Shown: positions 40,615 through 48,741 of the stretch, piece by piece
Numbering within the stretch: position 1 is the first letter of the stretch
Layout: each line of letters opens with the position of its first letter
Source of the DNA: a virus
Strand: one strand, 5' to 3'
DNA length: 64,000 bases
Virus record (IMG/VR): IMGVR_UViG_3300037475_000032
Coordinates: 96,766-160,765 of that record
Notes under the pieces: model-generated
Told to the model about the DNA's origin: nothing
What the model saw: only the letters and a program-made list of their open reading frames with translations
Databases searched by the model: none
Program-made: the position numbers and the translations under genes

Positions 40615-42234
40615 CTCGACCGTCTGTTGTCGAGGCTTGTTCACTGCATCCGGGAACGATGTAAGCTGATACGAGAAAACGTCAGGATTGTCGCCTCTGG
40701 GGAAGATGCGACCCTCGAAGATCTGCAAGTCGTTGATGACTTCGGCTCCGCCAGGCTGGAGGATCAACTGTGTCACGTCCCCGACCGTGTTTCTGATGAC
40801 TTCTGTCTTCCCAAACGCCTGCGGAGTCTCCGCAAGGTTGTTCTGGATGATCTGACGAGCTTCTCCTGTGACAAGTGTCGGAGGCGCAGGGGTTTCTTCC
40901 GTCGTCACGAGTTGCGGATTCGAGTACGGGATGAGCAGTGTGTCGGTTCCGAGCACCCAGATGAGTCGCCCCATCGTGTGGATAGCGACGGCAAACGCCG
41001 CATCCGTGGCAATCGCATTGTCGGAGGTGTGTCGATTGAAGGTACGAACACGAGTTGCTGCATCCGTCAAAGTAGCTGTATCGACAGCCGTACGGGATGT
41101 GAACGTGACGTGTCGCGCAACATCGGTCGAGACGGCTTTGTCCGCTCCTCTGACGCTCAGGTTGAGCAGGCGATGGGCCGTGTCCGAAACTGTTGCGCTG
41201 TCGCTAGCATTTCGTCCGCCGATGTGAATGTGTCGGGTCGCAGCGTCCATGGACAACGCGGTCTCTGCGGTGCTGCGCAGAAGTGCGAGGATGCGATGTG
41301 ACGTATCCGCTACACCCGATGTATCGGATGCGCTACGGTGACGACTCGACGTACGGGTAGCGGCATCGATACTGACTGCCAAATCGGCCGCTGCACGGTG
41401 CAATGCCTTACGGACTACGGTTGCATCGGTAGCAGTACTGGAATCCGCTAGGAGGCGCGTGAAGGCCAGCATACGGGATGCTAGATCAATGGTGACTACC
41501 GAGTCGGCTCCTCCGCGTGTGAAGCGCTTCCCGGCTTCCGTAACTACGTCCGTCTCGGCGGCAGTGTCGGCAGTTGTGCGAATGAAGTGGAGAAACGCCC
41601 TCGTGGCCGCATCGGTGGCTGCCGCATTGTCTGTGCCCGTGCGTGGGTAGGTGACCGTGCGCCCCGTGTTGGCATCTACGGTAGTGAGTACATCTGAGGC
41701 GCTACGTGTGTGCGAGGCGAACCAAGTTGCGGCATCCGCTGTGGCCGACGCATCGGCTGTGTTCTTGAAGTAGTGAATCCCAAACGTCGGGGCATCGGTC
41801 TCGACGGCGTTATCCGATGGGTGACGAATGAGGTTGAGGACACGGGACGTAGCATCGACTGAGGCAGCCGGGTCGTAGAAGATGCCGCCTGGGTACACTT
41901 CGTTTCCAGGGAACAAGGTTTCCGAGGGGAAGAGACCATTGATGACACCACGGGCGAAGTGCTGGATCTTCGTGGCTGCGTCCGTGGTGACGGAGTTATC
42001 CGCCCCTGTGCGGTTGTGGACGATTTCGTTCTGAGTAGCGACATCAACCGATACCGAAGCATCGGAGGTTGTGCGAGCGACGCTCAGGAGGTGAACACCG
42101 ACATCTGTGTCAACGGCATTATCGGCACCAGTGACCGTGACGGTGATGAGTCCCGCCTTGCCCGCCGACTGGAAGCTGTAAGGCCCTCTGCCAACATCCT
42201 GCCTACCGATGAAGCCACGACCGAAACGAGGCAT
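40609..42234 (-). CDS. repeat-rich fibre protein (541 aa)
   Basis: From about residue 30 to 430 the sequence is a series of some 17 units of 19-21 residues with the pattern R-x-x-[AS]-D-x-A-x-[ST]-x-D-A-[AT], interrupted once by a Gly/Pro segment near residue 105. This periodicity predicts a regular beta-fibre or coiled repeat. The last 110 residues are a distinct beta-rich tip (LIWVLGTDTLLIPYSN). It is probably a tail or side fibre, unrelated to known enzymes. A GTTTAAAC site sits at its stop. Confidence 0.72.
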   Translation of the reverse strand: MPRFGRGFIGRQDVGRGPYSFQSAGKAGLITVTVTGADNAVDTDVGVHLLSVARTTSDASVSVDVATQNEIVHNRTGADNSVTTDAATKIQHFARGVINGLFPSETLFPGNEVYPGGIFYDPAASVDATSRVLNLIRHPSDNAVETDAPTFGIHYFKNTADASATADAATWFASHTRSASDVLTTVDANTGRTVTYPRTGTDNAAATDAATRAFLHFIRTTADTAAETDVVTEAGKRFTRGGADSVVTIDLASRMLAFTRLLADSSTATDATVVRKALHRAAADLAVSIDAATRTSSRHRSASDTSGVADTSHRILALLRSTAETALSMDAATRHIHIGGRNASDSATVSDTAHRLLNLSVRGADKAVSTDVARHVTFTSRTAVDTATLTDAATRVRTFNRHTSDNAIATDAAFAVAIHTMGRLIWVLGTDTLLIPYSNPQLVTTEETPAPPTLVTGEARQIIQNNLAETPQAFGKTEVIRNTVGDVTQLILQPGGAEVINDLQIFEGRIFPRGDNPDVFSYQLTSFPDAVNKPRQQTVEV

Positions 42235-42245
42235 ACGTCACCGGC

Positions 42246-42734
42246 CTAACTTGGTCCTGAGATAAACTCCATGTAAGCGCGAGCACTCACGGCGTTTGGT
42301 GCAGTAAGGCGCAGTCCAAGTCCCATGGAGGGAACGATTTCCGCCTCACGGCCGAGGGGAAACTGAATCAACTGACCCGATGTCGGCGGGACCCAGTAGC
42401 GCTTGAGAACCGTCAGGACGGTCGGCTCTGAGGTTGAGGCAGAGAAGGCCGTGAATAGAGACGCTAGACCTGCTCCAGAGGTGTTGGATGCACCCCTCGA
42501 CTGGACAGGCGTGACGGATGTGTTGTTGGTTCCCGGAGTGGAGTTGGTGGCCCCCGAGTTCTTCACCAACTCAACAAGGACAGGTTCGTTGGCGGCGTTC
42601 GTGCCGTTAAAGAAGACACCAAACTCGATCAACTGCCCCGAGGAGGTTGAGGGAGCAAGGATCATCAAACTCGTCTTAGCCGTAGTGGCTGAGAGGGAGA
42701 CGACGGTGGAACCTGTATCGGCGACGTATTGCAT
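42246..42734 (-). CDS. decoration/fibre protein (162 aa)
   Basis: A beta-rich, Ser/Thr/Asn-heavy protein of the phage minor-structural type (LIEFGVFFNGTNAANEP), with Pro/Gly turns and one cluster of hydrophobic strands near the end (MGLGLRLTAPNAVSARAYMEF). It lies between two other structural genes. No exact family. Confidence 0.62.
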   Translation of the reverse strand: MQYVADTGSTVVSLSATTAKTSLMILAPSTSSGQLIEFGVFFNGTNAANEPVLVELVKNSGATNSTPGTNNTSVTPVQSRGASNTSGAGLASLFTAFSASTSEPTVLTVLKRYWVPPTSGQLIQFPLGREAEIVPSMGLGLRLTAPNAVSARAYMEFISGPS

Positions 42735-42764
42735 CTACTGATTACTGGCTAGAGGTGGCTTGGC

Positions 42765-43385
42765 TTAGAGGATCATGGCAAGCATCTTGCCGCTGAATAG
42801 TGTGCCTGCGTGAAGGCTCTGGAAGTGCGGGTTAGAACCAGAACCATCCATCCCGACGTTCCCGGTGTTGTAGGTGGAGTCGGCGTGTGACAAGAAGCTA
42901 GCCCATTCACCTGAGACCGGCTTGCGCCACGCTTCGAGAGTACCGGCATTGTTCCAGAGCGCAAGTTCTTGACCCGTGAGTTCTTCGGTCTGTTCCGTCG
43001 AGGCTCCAAGTTCGGTTTCCGTACCGGCCGTGACCTTGTAGAGGATGGCCTTCCACTTGTGTTCGGTGTTTTCAGTCGTGTTGACGACCTTGAGCCTATA
43101 CCCGTTGTGGGAGGCAGGAGCGATATCGACCCACAGGGCGAAGTATCGTTCGTTGGCCTGCGAACCCGACTGATACTTGACAGTGACGGCGCTGCCTGAT
43201 CCGAAGGAAGCAGCGTTCCAGTAGGAGCCCGTGGTCGCGGAGAAGGATACGAAAGCGGCACCCGAAGCAGACGGCTGGAGGGGCGAAGTACACCACGACA
43301 TCTTCGTCCAGTTCCCAGTTTCATAGTACCCTGCCGTGCTGCTCGTCAAAGCATCCAGGAGGGTAAGTTCGCTGAGGGACGCCAT
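42765..43385 (-). CDS. lectin-like decoration protein, paralog A (206 aa)
   Basis: A jelly-roll-type beta-sandwich (concanavalin/LamG-like): NWTKMSWC, GSYWNAASFG, ERYFALWVD, HNGYRLKV, DSTYNTGNVGM. The proteins at 48742 and 49389 share the same landmarks, so this is a three-member family on both sides of the rightward block. Such proteins may decorate fibres or bind cell-surface glycans. Start codon ATG at 43385; overlap with the next gene is nil (1-nt spacing). Confidence 0.7.
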   Translation of the reverse strand: MASLSELTLLDALTSSTAGYYETGNWTKMSWCTSPLQPSASGAAFVSFSATTGSYWNAASFGSGSAVTVKYQSGSQANERYFALWVDIAPASHNGYRLKVVNTTENTEHKWKAILYKVTAGTETELGASTEQTEELTGQELALWNNAGTLEAWRKPVSGEWASFLSHADSTYNTGNVGMDGSGSNPHFQSLHAGTLFSGKMLAMIL

Positions 43386-43871
43386 CTAGCAGATGATTTC
43401 GATGTAGAGAGTGACCGTGAGCCCTACAGGTGAACCTTCGACGGCGCTGATGAGGATGCCAAGCGAATCACTGTTGCTCAGTGCTACGGCGGTAGGTTCG
43501 GTCGTGGCCGCCGTGCCTGTAGCCGAGAGCGGAGAGCCTTCCGTTCCAAACCCTGTAACGTTGGCACCGTTTCTCTGGAGCCTGAACTTGACGGCGGTCC
43601 CAGATTCGATCTTGTAGCGGCAAGCAATGAGCTTGGCTTCGGTGCCCGCCTTCTCCGGTGCGTAGAAGATCGGGACGGCAAGAGAGGATGAGAGCGACAC
43701 GGCTCCCTGCAAAGCGAATGAGGCAGGGATGATGAACGACTTTTTAGGAACGATGGTCCCGTTTTCGACCGCTTCCGTGATGCGACGTTCCATGTCTTCG
43801 AGCGCAGGCCCGTTGACGGGGGTTTCCGTCGAAGGAACGTTGTGCCAACTCTTGATGCTGAAAATCCCCAT
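43386..43871 (-). CDS. minor tail/fibre-associated protein (161 aa)
   Basis: The start MGIFSIKSWHNVPSTETPVNG, then a helix (LEDMERRITEAVENG) before beta strands, is typical of actinophage tail-tip proteins beginning with a W-HN-P-S/T-T-P segment. The C-terminal half is beta-rich. The TAATAGG motif lies immediately upstream. Confidence 0.7.
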   Translation of the reverse strand: MGIFSIKSWHNVPSTETPVNGPALEDMERRITEAVENGTIVPKKSFIIPASFALQGAVSLSSSLAVPIFYAPEKAGTEAKLIACRYKIESGTAVKFRLQRNGANVTGFGTEGSPLSATGTAATTEPTAVALSNSDSLGILISAVEGSPVGLTVTLYIEIIC

Positions 43872-43873
43872 CG

Positions 43874-43881
43874 CCTATTAC
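43874..43881 (-). promoter_or_regulatory. TAATAGG motif, leftward
   Basis: The leftward strand reads GTAATAGG then CG-ATG, identical to the arrangement at 22227. Confidence 0.5.
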
Positions 43882-43895
43882 AGGCGCGCGGAGGA

Positions 43896-44525
43896 TTAGG
43901 TTCCAGTGACGGTCTCTGTGATGGCGACGTTATCGCCGATGCTGGAGAGCGTAGCTGTGGATGAGAGCAGCGTTTCGAAGAGGAGGCGTCCACCGTTCTG
44001 AGCATTGAAAATGCCGATCTTTGCCAACGTGACCGGAAGCGAGTCCGAGCCATTGGCCGTGAACGTGTTGGTGAGCGTGTATGTGTTCGTGCCGGTGGTG
44101 TGAGCCCATGTCGCAAGAGCACGAATCAAGCCTCCACCAGCGGTCGTGATCTCACCTGTAAGAGTCGTGCTGGAGCCACCTACTGTCGGAGAGGTGTTGT
44201 TGGCCGTAAGAGCCATCCAAGCAGCCGGGCAGTTACCGGACTGGATCACGTAGACACCCGAGGCTGGAGTTGAGGCAACAGCACCTCCACGAGATCCAGG
44301 AGTCTCCCAACGAGCAATCGTCAGAACCGTAGCCGAGTTGGAGAGGATCGTACCGACGACACCACCAATCGTCACATCCTGTCCGGCCCACTGGTTCGTT
44401 GTCCAAGTGGCACCCGAGTTAGTGGCGGTTGTGGCGGTCGGGGCAGAAGTAGTCGAGCCGGTTGTTCCAGCTACGCTTCCAAGTGCCTGAGCCCAGAGGT
44501 TACGTCCAACTTCCTGAATAGCCAT
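43896..44525 (-). CDS. tail/decoration protein (209 aa)
   Basis: A Thr/Ser/Gly-rich protein of beta type with a late segment NGGRLLFETLL and SSIGDNVAITETV, which resembles the end of many phage structural proteins. Start ATG at 44525 overlaps the previous stop by one base, so it is coupled to the 134-aa gene. Partner unknown. Confidence 0.68.
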   Translation of the reverse strand: MAIQEVGRNLWAQALGSVAGTTGSTTSAPTATTATNSGATWTTNQWAGQDVTIGGVVGTILSNSATVLTIARWETPGSRGGAVASTPASGVYVIQSGNCPAAWMALTANNTSPTVGGSSTTLTGEITTAGGGLIRALATWAHTTGTNTYTLTNTFTANGSDSLPVTLAKIGIFNAQNGGRLLFETLLSSTATLSSIGDNVAITETVTGT

Positions 44526-44929
44526 TACGCTGTTGCCTCCGGTGTTGGAGCCTCTGCGACGACTGCGGCCGGAACCGTAGCGACATCAGCGGCAGTGATG
44601 GTCTGGGTCTCTGCGGCTGGCTCAGCCTCAACCGGAGTCGTGTCCCAATCGTTAGGACGCCCAACCGGACAACCAAACTCACGAGAGAGGGCCTGTGCCA
44701 CAACCTCGTCGTCGGACTCAACCCAGGCTGGCTTCTCATCGGAGTGATGGGAGGCGAAGACTGACGAGACAGTCTGTAGGGCCTCACCTACTCCAACGCT
44801 GTCAGGAACCACGAAGGTTGTGACCTGGTTGCCAAGGTCGGGACGAGGCACACGCTCAACAGCGGTGCTCTCATCGTCGGCCTTCACTGCCTGAATTGGG
44901 GCTGTATTTCCAAGGACGATTGTGGGCAT
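44525..44929 (-). CDS. structural-type hypothetical protein (134 aa)
   Basis: ATG at 44929 follows GGTAAGAGTTGAAG; a TTG two codons earlier could also start. Ala/Pro/Glu-rich C-terminus and a central charged stretch (REFGCPVGRPNDW). Acidic overall. It resembles small linker or capsid-associated proteins; unproven. Confidence 0.6.
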   Translation of the reverse strand: MPTIVLGNTAPIQAVKADDESTAVERVPRPDLGNQVTTFVVPDSVGVGEALQTVSSVFASHHSDEKPAWVESDDEVVAQALSREFGCPVGRPNDWDTTPVEAEPAAETQTITAADVATVPAAVVAEAPTPEATA

Positions 44930-44961
44930 CTTCAACTCTTACCTCGACGTTGGTATCTCTT

Positions 44962-45321
44962 TTAGAGTGAGCCTACGGCCGTAAGTCTGCCGGTCAGGAG
45001 GGGAAGGGTCTCGTGGGTAGTCGGGTTGACTACCGTGAGGGTGTAGTTGGCGCTCGTCCATCCCAGTGCTTCGGTTTGTTCCTTCGTGAGGATGAGGTCG
45101 ATGTTGCCGCTCGTGCCGTTGAACACGATCCCTCCGTTTTCGTCCGTGAGTGTCTGATACGTGGTGAGGCCATCGATACTCGTAATCGGCATGGAGCCGT
45201 GAAAGCCCGTGAGGTTCTGAGGCGTGTCTACGTTGTCAGCCTGGAGCAACCACTGAAAGCGGTAGTGAAAGGTGGTCTTGACGAACACCTTGAAGTTCTG
45301 ACGAGCAGGCAAGTACGACAT
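44962..45321 (-). CDS. small tail-associated protein (119 aa)
   Basis: The sequence FKVFVKTTFHYRFQW, NLTGFHGSMPI and LILTKEQTEALGW has the beta-strand pattern of phage tail-completion and decoration proteins. ATG at 45321 follows the leftward TAATAGG motif. It is the first gene of the leftward fibre block, which has a divergent neighbour. Confidence 0.62.
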   Translation of the reverse strand: MSYLPARQNFKVFVKTTFHYRFQWLLQADNVDTPQNLTGFHGSMPITSIDGLTTYQTLTDENGGIVFNGTSGNIDLILTKEQTEALGWTSANYTLTVVNPTTHETLPLLTGRLTAVGSL

Positions 45322-45323
45322 CA

Positions 45324-45331
45324 CCTATTAC
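45324..45331 (-). promoter_or_regulatory. TAATAGG motif, leftward block start
   Basis: GTAATAGG then TG-ATG on the leftward strand, first gene of a 4.7-kb block, which supports a promoter role. Confidence 0.52.
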
Positions 45332-45345
45332 CCCTCCGGTTGGGG

Positions 45346-45374
45346 TTGATGAAACAGTAAATGGCTGCTAGCGT
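45346..45374 (+). promoter_or_regulatory. weak leaderless-type promoter
   Basis: TTGATG, 17-nt spacer, TAGCGT, then ATG after 6 nt. It diverges from the leftward block. Confidence 0.45.
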
Positions 45375-45380
45375 GCCTCC

Positions 45381-45524
45381 ATGATTGTTTTGATTGCAGT
45401 TGCAGCCGTAGTTGTGGTGGTCCTCGTGCTATCGTTGTGCGTCACGGCCAAGAGAGCAGACGAGCAGTCCGCTCGATTCTTTAGGAGCCTACGTGGCAAC
45501 GCTAGTCAACGATCCGACCGCTAA
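45381..45524 (+). CDS. single-span membrane mini-protein (47 aa)
   Basis: An almost pure Val/Leu/Ala helix (IVLIAVAAVVVVVLVLSLC) followed by a basic cytoplasmic tail. It overlaps the next gene, whose GTG has a good ribosome-binding site. Small hydrophobic phage proteins often affect membranes; nothing more specific is visible. Confidence 0.6.
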   Translation: MIVLIAVAAVVVVVLVLSLCVTAKRADEQSARFFRSLRGNASQRSDR

Positions 45525-45825
45525 CTGGCCGATCTCTCCGGGAGAGGAGGCTATCCCCGGAACTATCATCGGGCAGATCCTCGATCCCGAGTCCGAGGAG
45601 GGGAAGGCCGCTATCCGTATCAACGAGCTTGGCCTGTGCCACAAGTGCGGCATCCGCAAGGGCACGGGCGAGTGGGGCAACTCCCTGTCGATCTCCCATG
45701 GCTGGACGACTCCACGCTGCGACACCTGCACCTACGGAGCTATGCTGGATCACGCCTGGGGCAGAGCCAAGGCCCTTCCATCGCTGGCCTACAAGTACGC
45801 CCTTGCAAGATTCTTCCACACGTAG
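45493..45825 (+). CDS. zinc-site hypothetical protein (110 aa)
   Basis: GTG at 45493 follows TTTAGGAGCCTAC. CHKCG near residue 51 and CDTC near 76 form a four-cysteine zinc site, and WG-N-S-L-S-I-S lies between. The C-terminal helix is Trp/Arg-rich. A longer upstream start would read through the mini-protein gene and is rejected. Confidence 0.62.
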   Translation: MATLVNDPTANWPISPGEEAIPGTIIGQILDPESEEGKAAIRINELGLCHKCGIRKGTGEWGNSLSISHGWTTPRCDTCTYGAMLDHAWGRAKALPSLAYKYALARFFHT

Positions 45826-45826
45826 C

Positions 45827-45856
45827 TTGACAAGCGTGCCGCCCGTGCGCTAGACT
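45827..45856 (+). promoter_or_regulatory. leaderless-type promoter for 45864
   Basis: TTGACA, 18-nt spacer, TAGACT, ATG after 7 nt, 1 nt beyond the upstream stop. Confidence 0.68.
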
Positions 45857-45863
45857 ACCGGCC

Positions 45864-46100
45864 ATGCTGCAAAGTACGCAGACGAAGTTTGGCGAAGACG
45901 AGGCTATCGAGATGTACGACCGGCTGGCCGCAGCAGGCTTCCGGGGCGGGCTCGACTTGTCCGCCCACGCCCTACCCCGTGGTCTCTGGCGCGTGACGTG
46001 TACGCCGATCAGGGACGACGCTCGTCAGCGTGCTATCGAGGCTGCCGGGCGCGAGCCCAACTCTGAGCACAACGGGACCCTAGTCTGGGGAGAGCAATGA
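45864..46100 (+). CDS. hypothetical protein (78 aa)
   Basis: A helix with Glu/Asp/Tyr, then strands (LWRVTCTPI), and an acidic Asn-rich tail. First gene of an operon to 48680 with its own promoter. Stop overlaps the next ATG. Confidence 0.66.
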   Translation: MLQSTQTKFGEDEAIEMYDRLAAAGFRGGLDLSAHALPRGLWRVTCTPIRDDARQRAIEAAGREPNSEHNGTLVWGEQ

Positions 46101-46432
46101 ACGCCGTCCATGAGTTCCAGATGTACCCGGAGACCGAGATGACCTTCCGGCTGCCGCACAACGCCAAGGTACTAGGTCTCGTGACCCGACCTGCACGTCT
46201 GCGCATCGAAGCCGATGACAGCGTTCAGCCTCAGGAGATGCGAGTCTTCCGTCTCGTGACGCCGGTCGATGTCGATACCTTCGACACGACGGGATGGACG
46301 CACGTCCACACATCCTTGATCGGCGGAGAGAACCACCATGACATGTGGTACACCGTCCACGTCTGGGAGTTCAAGCTAGGGGATGAGCTTGACTCGCTGG
46401 AAATCGAGCGTCAACTACTGGAGCGACCATGA
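46097..46432 (+). CDS. hypothetical beta-rich protein (111 aa)
   Basis: Alternating strands with MTFRLPHNAKVLGLV, then VDVDTFDTTGWTHVHT, and a helical end (LEIERQLLERP). Overlaps the next ATG. No family. Confidence 0.64.
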   Translation: MNAVHEFQMYPETEMTFRLPHNAKVLGLVTRPARLRIEADDSVQPQEMRVFRLVTPVDVDTFDTTGWTHVHTSLIGGENHHDMWYTVHVWEFKLGDELDSLEIERQLLERP

Positions 46433-46644
46433 ACATGCTTGAGAAGCTGATCGAGTTGAACGCACGGCTCGATGAATACTCCAGGGTGCTCACACGCACG
46501 CGGGAGGAACGCGACATCATCCACAAGTGCTTGAAGATTAGTCTTCAAGCGCTGGGTGACATCGTGAACAAAGGACTCACGGGAGACGAGGCTCGTGAGC
46601 GTGTCGAAATCGCTATGGACGCAATCGAGGTGCTTTGCTCATGA
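46429..46644 (+). CDS. coiled-coil hypothetical protein (71 aa)
   Basis: MLEKLIELNARLDEYSRVLTR shows a heptad pattern and probably forms a coiled coil; a second helix ends MDAIEVLCS. Possible dimerising adaptor. Its stop overlaps the next start. Confidence 0.66.
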   Translation: MNMLEKLIELNARLDEYSRVLTRTREERDIIHKCLKISLQALGDIVNKGLTGDEARERVEIAMDAIEVLCS

Positions 46645-46970
46645 ACGACACACCTTTCCGGGCCTCCGAGAACTTGGCGGCCAACGTTCGAGAGTTCCTT
46701 CTCGATCCCACGGACGAGGAGAAGCGCAAGGCGACGCATGTTGCTCTCCTGCGTTACGAATCGATCACCTTGCTCAGCAAGCACGATCCTCGCTGTGAGG
46801 GCGACTGTGGACCGTGCGGCGGAGTAGGAGGTGTCCCGGATACCGGCCCGAACGGTGAGATGGCGATGACCTGCCTGACCTGCGGAGGCAGTGGCAAATG
46901 CCCCGGCTGCTCGGAGTTCTACCATCTTCGTGTCGAGGAAAATCTTCGAGCATGGGCTAGCGAACCGTGA
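46641..46970 (+). CDS. DnaJ-type zinc-finger protein (109 aa)
   Basis: ATG at 46641. After a helical N-terminus there are CGPCGGVGG, CLTCGGSGKCPGC and a nearby CEGDC, DnaJ-like zinc elements. Probably binds DNA or protein. Same element as in the 129 and 20001 proteins. Confidence 0.64.
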   Translation: MNDTPFRASENLAANVREFLLDPTDEEKRKATHVALLRYESITLLSKHDPRCEGDCGPCGGVGGVPDTGPNGEMAMTCLTCGGSGKCPGCSEFYHLRVEENLRAWASEP

Positions 46971-47131
46971 CGTACCGGGAACGGATACGTCTGAGACGCT
47001 ACAAGAAGACCCTCTGGGGTAGTGCTCTGGAGGCGTTTGGAGGAAAGCCTGCGCCTCCTGGTATGCTACGCAGGACAAGAACCGTGTGCTTCTTCCTCAA
47101 GTGGGCGGAGCACGCGGGTATCTACGACTAA
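46967..47131 (+). CDS. small basic hypothetical protein (54 aa)
   Basis: GTG start overlaps the upstream TGA. Highly basic (RIRLRRYKKTLWG, RRTRT), could bind nucleic acid. Fits exactly before the AAAGGAG site of the next gene. Confidence 0.55.
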   Translation: MTYRERIRLRRYKKTLWGSALEAFGGKPAPPGMLRRTRTVCFFLKWAEHAGIYD

Positions 47132-47144
47132 AGGAGCAACAACG

Positions 47145-47438
47145 ATGGGATTCTACATCGAGACGGGAACGAACGTCGGGAAGGCGACCGCCCTCCTGGA
47201 GCAGTACCCGCAGCAGGTCATGAGCGGGGGGGCAATCACGTCCTTCGAGGACATCCCCGAGGGTAAGACGGCCGTGTGCGTCGTGAGCAATCCGATGTTC
47301 GATGCGGCCGGTATCGCCTACGACGCAGACGAGTTCGAGGCGTTCCGTGAAGCGGGAGATACCCGTCCGAAGACGTGGCTTCTCGTGGACACGGATCTCG
47401 CCAAGGAGCTTTGCCCGCGCTTCGCCGAGCGCGTGTGA
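47145..47438 (+). CDS. hypothetical protein (97 aa)
   Basis: A strong AAAGGAGCAACAACG site precedes ATG 47145. Acidic alpha/beta protein (TAVCVVSNPMFDAAGIAYDADEF). No signature. Confidence 0.66.
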   Translation: MGFYIETGTNVGKATALLEQYPQQVMSGGAITSFEDIPEGKTAVCVVSNPMFDAAGIAYDADEFEAFREAGDTRPKTWLLVDTDLAKELCPRFAERV

Positions 47439-47452
47439 GGTAAGATGATCTG

Positions 47453-47680
47453 ATGGACGCCTGTGGCTGCAATGAGAATCGAATGGCCGAGCTTGGTCTT
47501 GAGAAGAGGCGCTTGCGAAATCGTCTCGATGAGATCAACGCTGAGATGAGGAAGTTGGCTCCCGAAACCGACCTGCCTGTAACGGTCGAGATGGAGGGTC
47601 ATGCGGTCCTTGTCAATAAGCCACTCTACTCAGGGCTGCCACAGGTGACCGTCACTCGAATCTGTAGCGGAGGATCATAG
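47453..47680 (+). CDS. small coiled-coil protein with N-terminal CxC (75 aa)
   Basis: MDACGCNENR, then a charged heptad helix (LEKRRLRNRLDEINAEMRKL), then short strands. A TAAGAT box lies 6 nt upstream of the ATG, without a clear -35 box. No family. Confidence 0.6.
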   Translation: MDACGCNENRMAELGLEKRRLRNRLDEINAEMRKLAPETDLPVTVEMEGHAVLVNKPLYSGLPQVTVTRICSGGS

Positions 47681-48060
47681 TGCCCGAGAGAGCCAGAGCC
47701 GTGTGTGCAATGGTCGATCACCTTGAGGGAGGCGTCTCCTTCAATGCGGTCGATGACGTTGCACGTCTCGGTCCAGCCGACGACAAGCGCGACATCCCCA
47801 TGGATGAGTACTACGAGCGCTACGACGGTGCTTTCGTAGCAGCCATGGATCGTGTCAACTGGAACCGAGTACTGCTCGAAGCACAGGCCCGTCACATGAC
47901 CTTGAAAGAGAAAGACCCGGACCACAAAACCGCCTTCGATGAGTACGGAGACGACATCTGTCCTGAATGTCTCGGAGAGGCCATACTAGGCTCTGGGTAT
48001 CAGAACTGGGATCGTGAACCAACCTCTTCCCGTACCCGACTGGAGCAAGATCGACTATGA
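47680..48060 (+). CDS. hypothetical protein (126 aa)
   Basis: GTG start overlaps the upstream TAG by one base (the sequence reads TAGTG). Acidic and aromatic helices, with one CPEC site near the C-terminus. Overlaps the cupin gene by 4 nt. No family. Confidence 0.62.
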   Translation: MPERARAVCAMVDHLEGGVSFNAVDDVARLGPADDKRDIPMDEYYERYDGAFVAAMDRVNWNRVLLEAQARHMTLKEKDPDHKTAFDEYGDDICPECLGEAILGSGYQNWDREPTSSRTRLEQDRL

Positions 48061-48680
48061 CCGCCATACCTCATTACGCAGACTTGCGTAAAGCGAAGTT
48101 CCGTCCTCGTGTCCATCCGAACGGCTTCATTCAGTTGAACCTCGATGACACCGGCTGCTACCGACTTCACGTATGGCCCGACGATGATCTTGTGAAAGGG
48201 CAGAAGACAAATCACCCGATCCACGATCACATCTTCACCATGCACAGCCGAGTCATCTGGGGCGCACTCATGCAGGTGACGATGGATGCCAGCCTCACAC
48301 CGGATTTCGACTACTACAACATCACCTGTGGGGAGGAAATCTTCACCCACGAGATCTTCACGGCTTCCTACTCCACGGCACACGAGTCGGTCCTGTTGCC
48401 GTCCGGGGTAAGGGTACGTCTGCGTAATCTCATAGAGCGCCCCTTCGTTGCAGGCAAGGAGTACACGCAGCCTGCGGGCACGTTCCACGAAACGCGCACC
48501 CTGGAGGGCTTGACCGCTACCTTGATGACGAAGGTGAAGTTGTTCCCCAAGCACACTCCTCGTATCCTGATCCCGCTCGGCGTGGAGCCCGATAACGATT
48601 TCGTGCGCGAGGCGGCCTACGAGGACGACGTACTGTGGGAATACATTGAGCGTGCTCTTGAGCGAGCGCACGCCCTCTAG
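48057..48680 (+). CDS. cupin-fold metalloprotein, dioxygenase-like (207 aa)
   Basis: A cupin pattern: RLHVWPDD, IHDHIFTMHS (metal-binding H-x-H), and TFHETRTL further on, resembling cysteine-dioxygenase-type cupins. It would bind a transition metal; the substrate is unknown. It closes the operon. The palindromic region follows. Confidence 0.68.
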   Translation: MTAIPHYADLRKAKFRPRVHPNGFIQLNLDDTGCYRLHVWPDDDLVKGQKTNHPIHDHIFTMHSRVIWGALMQVTMDASLTPDFDYYNITCGEEIFTHEIFTASYSTAHESVLLPSGVRVRLRNLIERPFVAGKEYTQPAGTFHETRTLEGLTATLMTKVKLFPKHTPRILIPLGVEPDNDFVREAAYEDDVLWEYIERALERAHAL

Positions 48681-48683
48681 TGA

Positions 48684-48726
48684 TCCATATGTGGGCGTTT
48701 AAACGCTATACCGCACCACATATGGA
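48684..48726. promoter_or_regulatory. nested inverted repeats in a convergent junction
   Basis: Outer arms TCCATATGTGG / CCACATATGGA (11 bp) enclose GCGTTTAAACGC (copy 6 of the octamer, 48697). A second pair, CGCTATAC / GTATAGCG, overlaps it (to 48741). It may terminate both operons or be a regulatory locus. Confidence 0.6.
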
Positions 48727-48741
48727 CCCTTATGTATAGCG

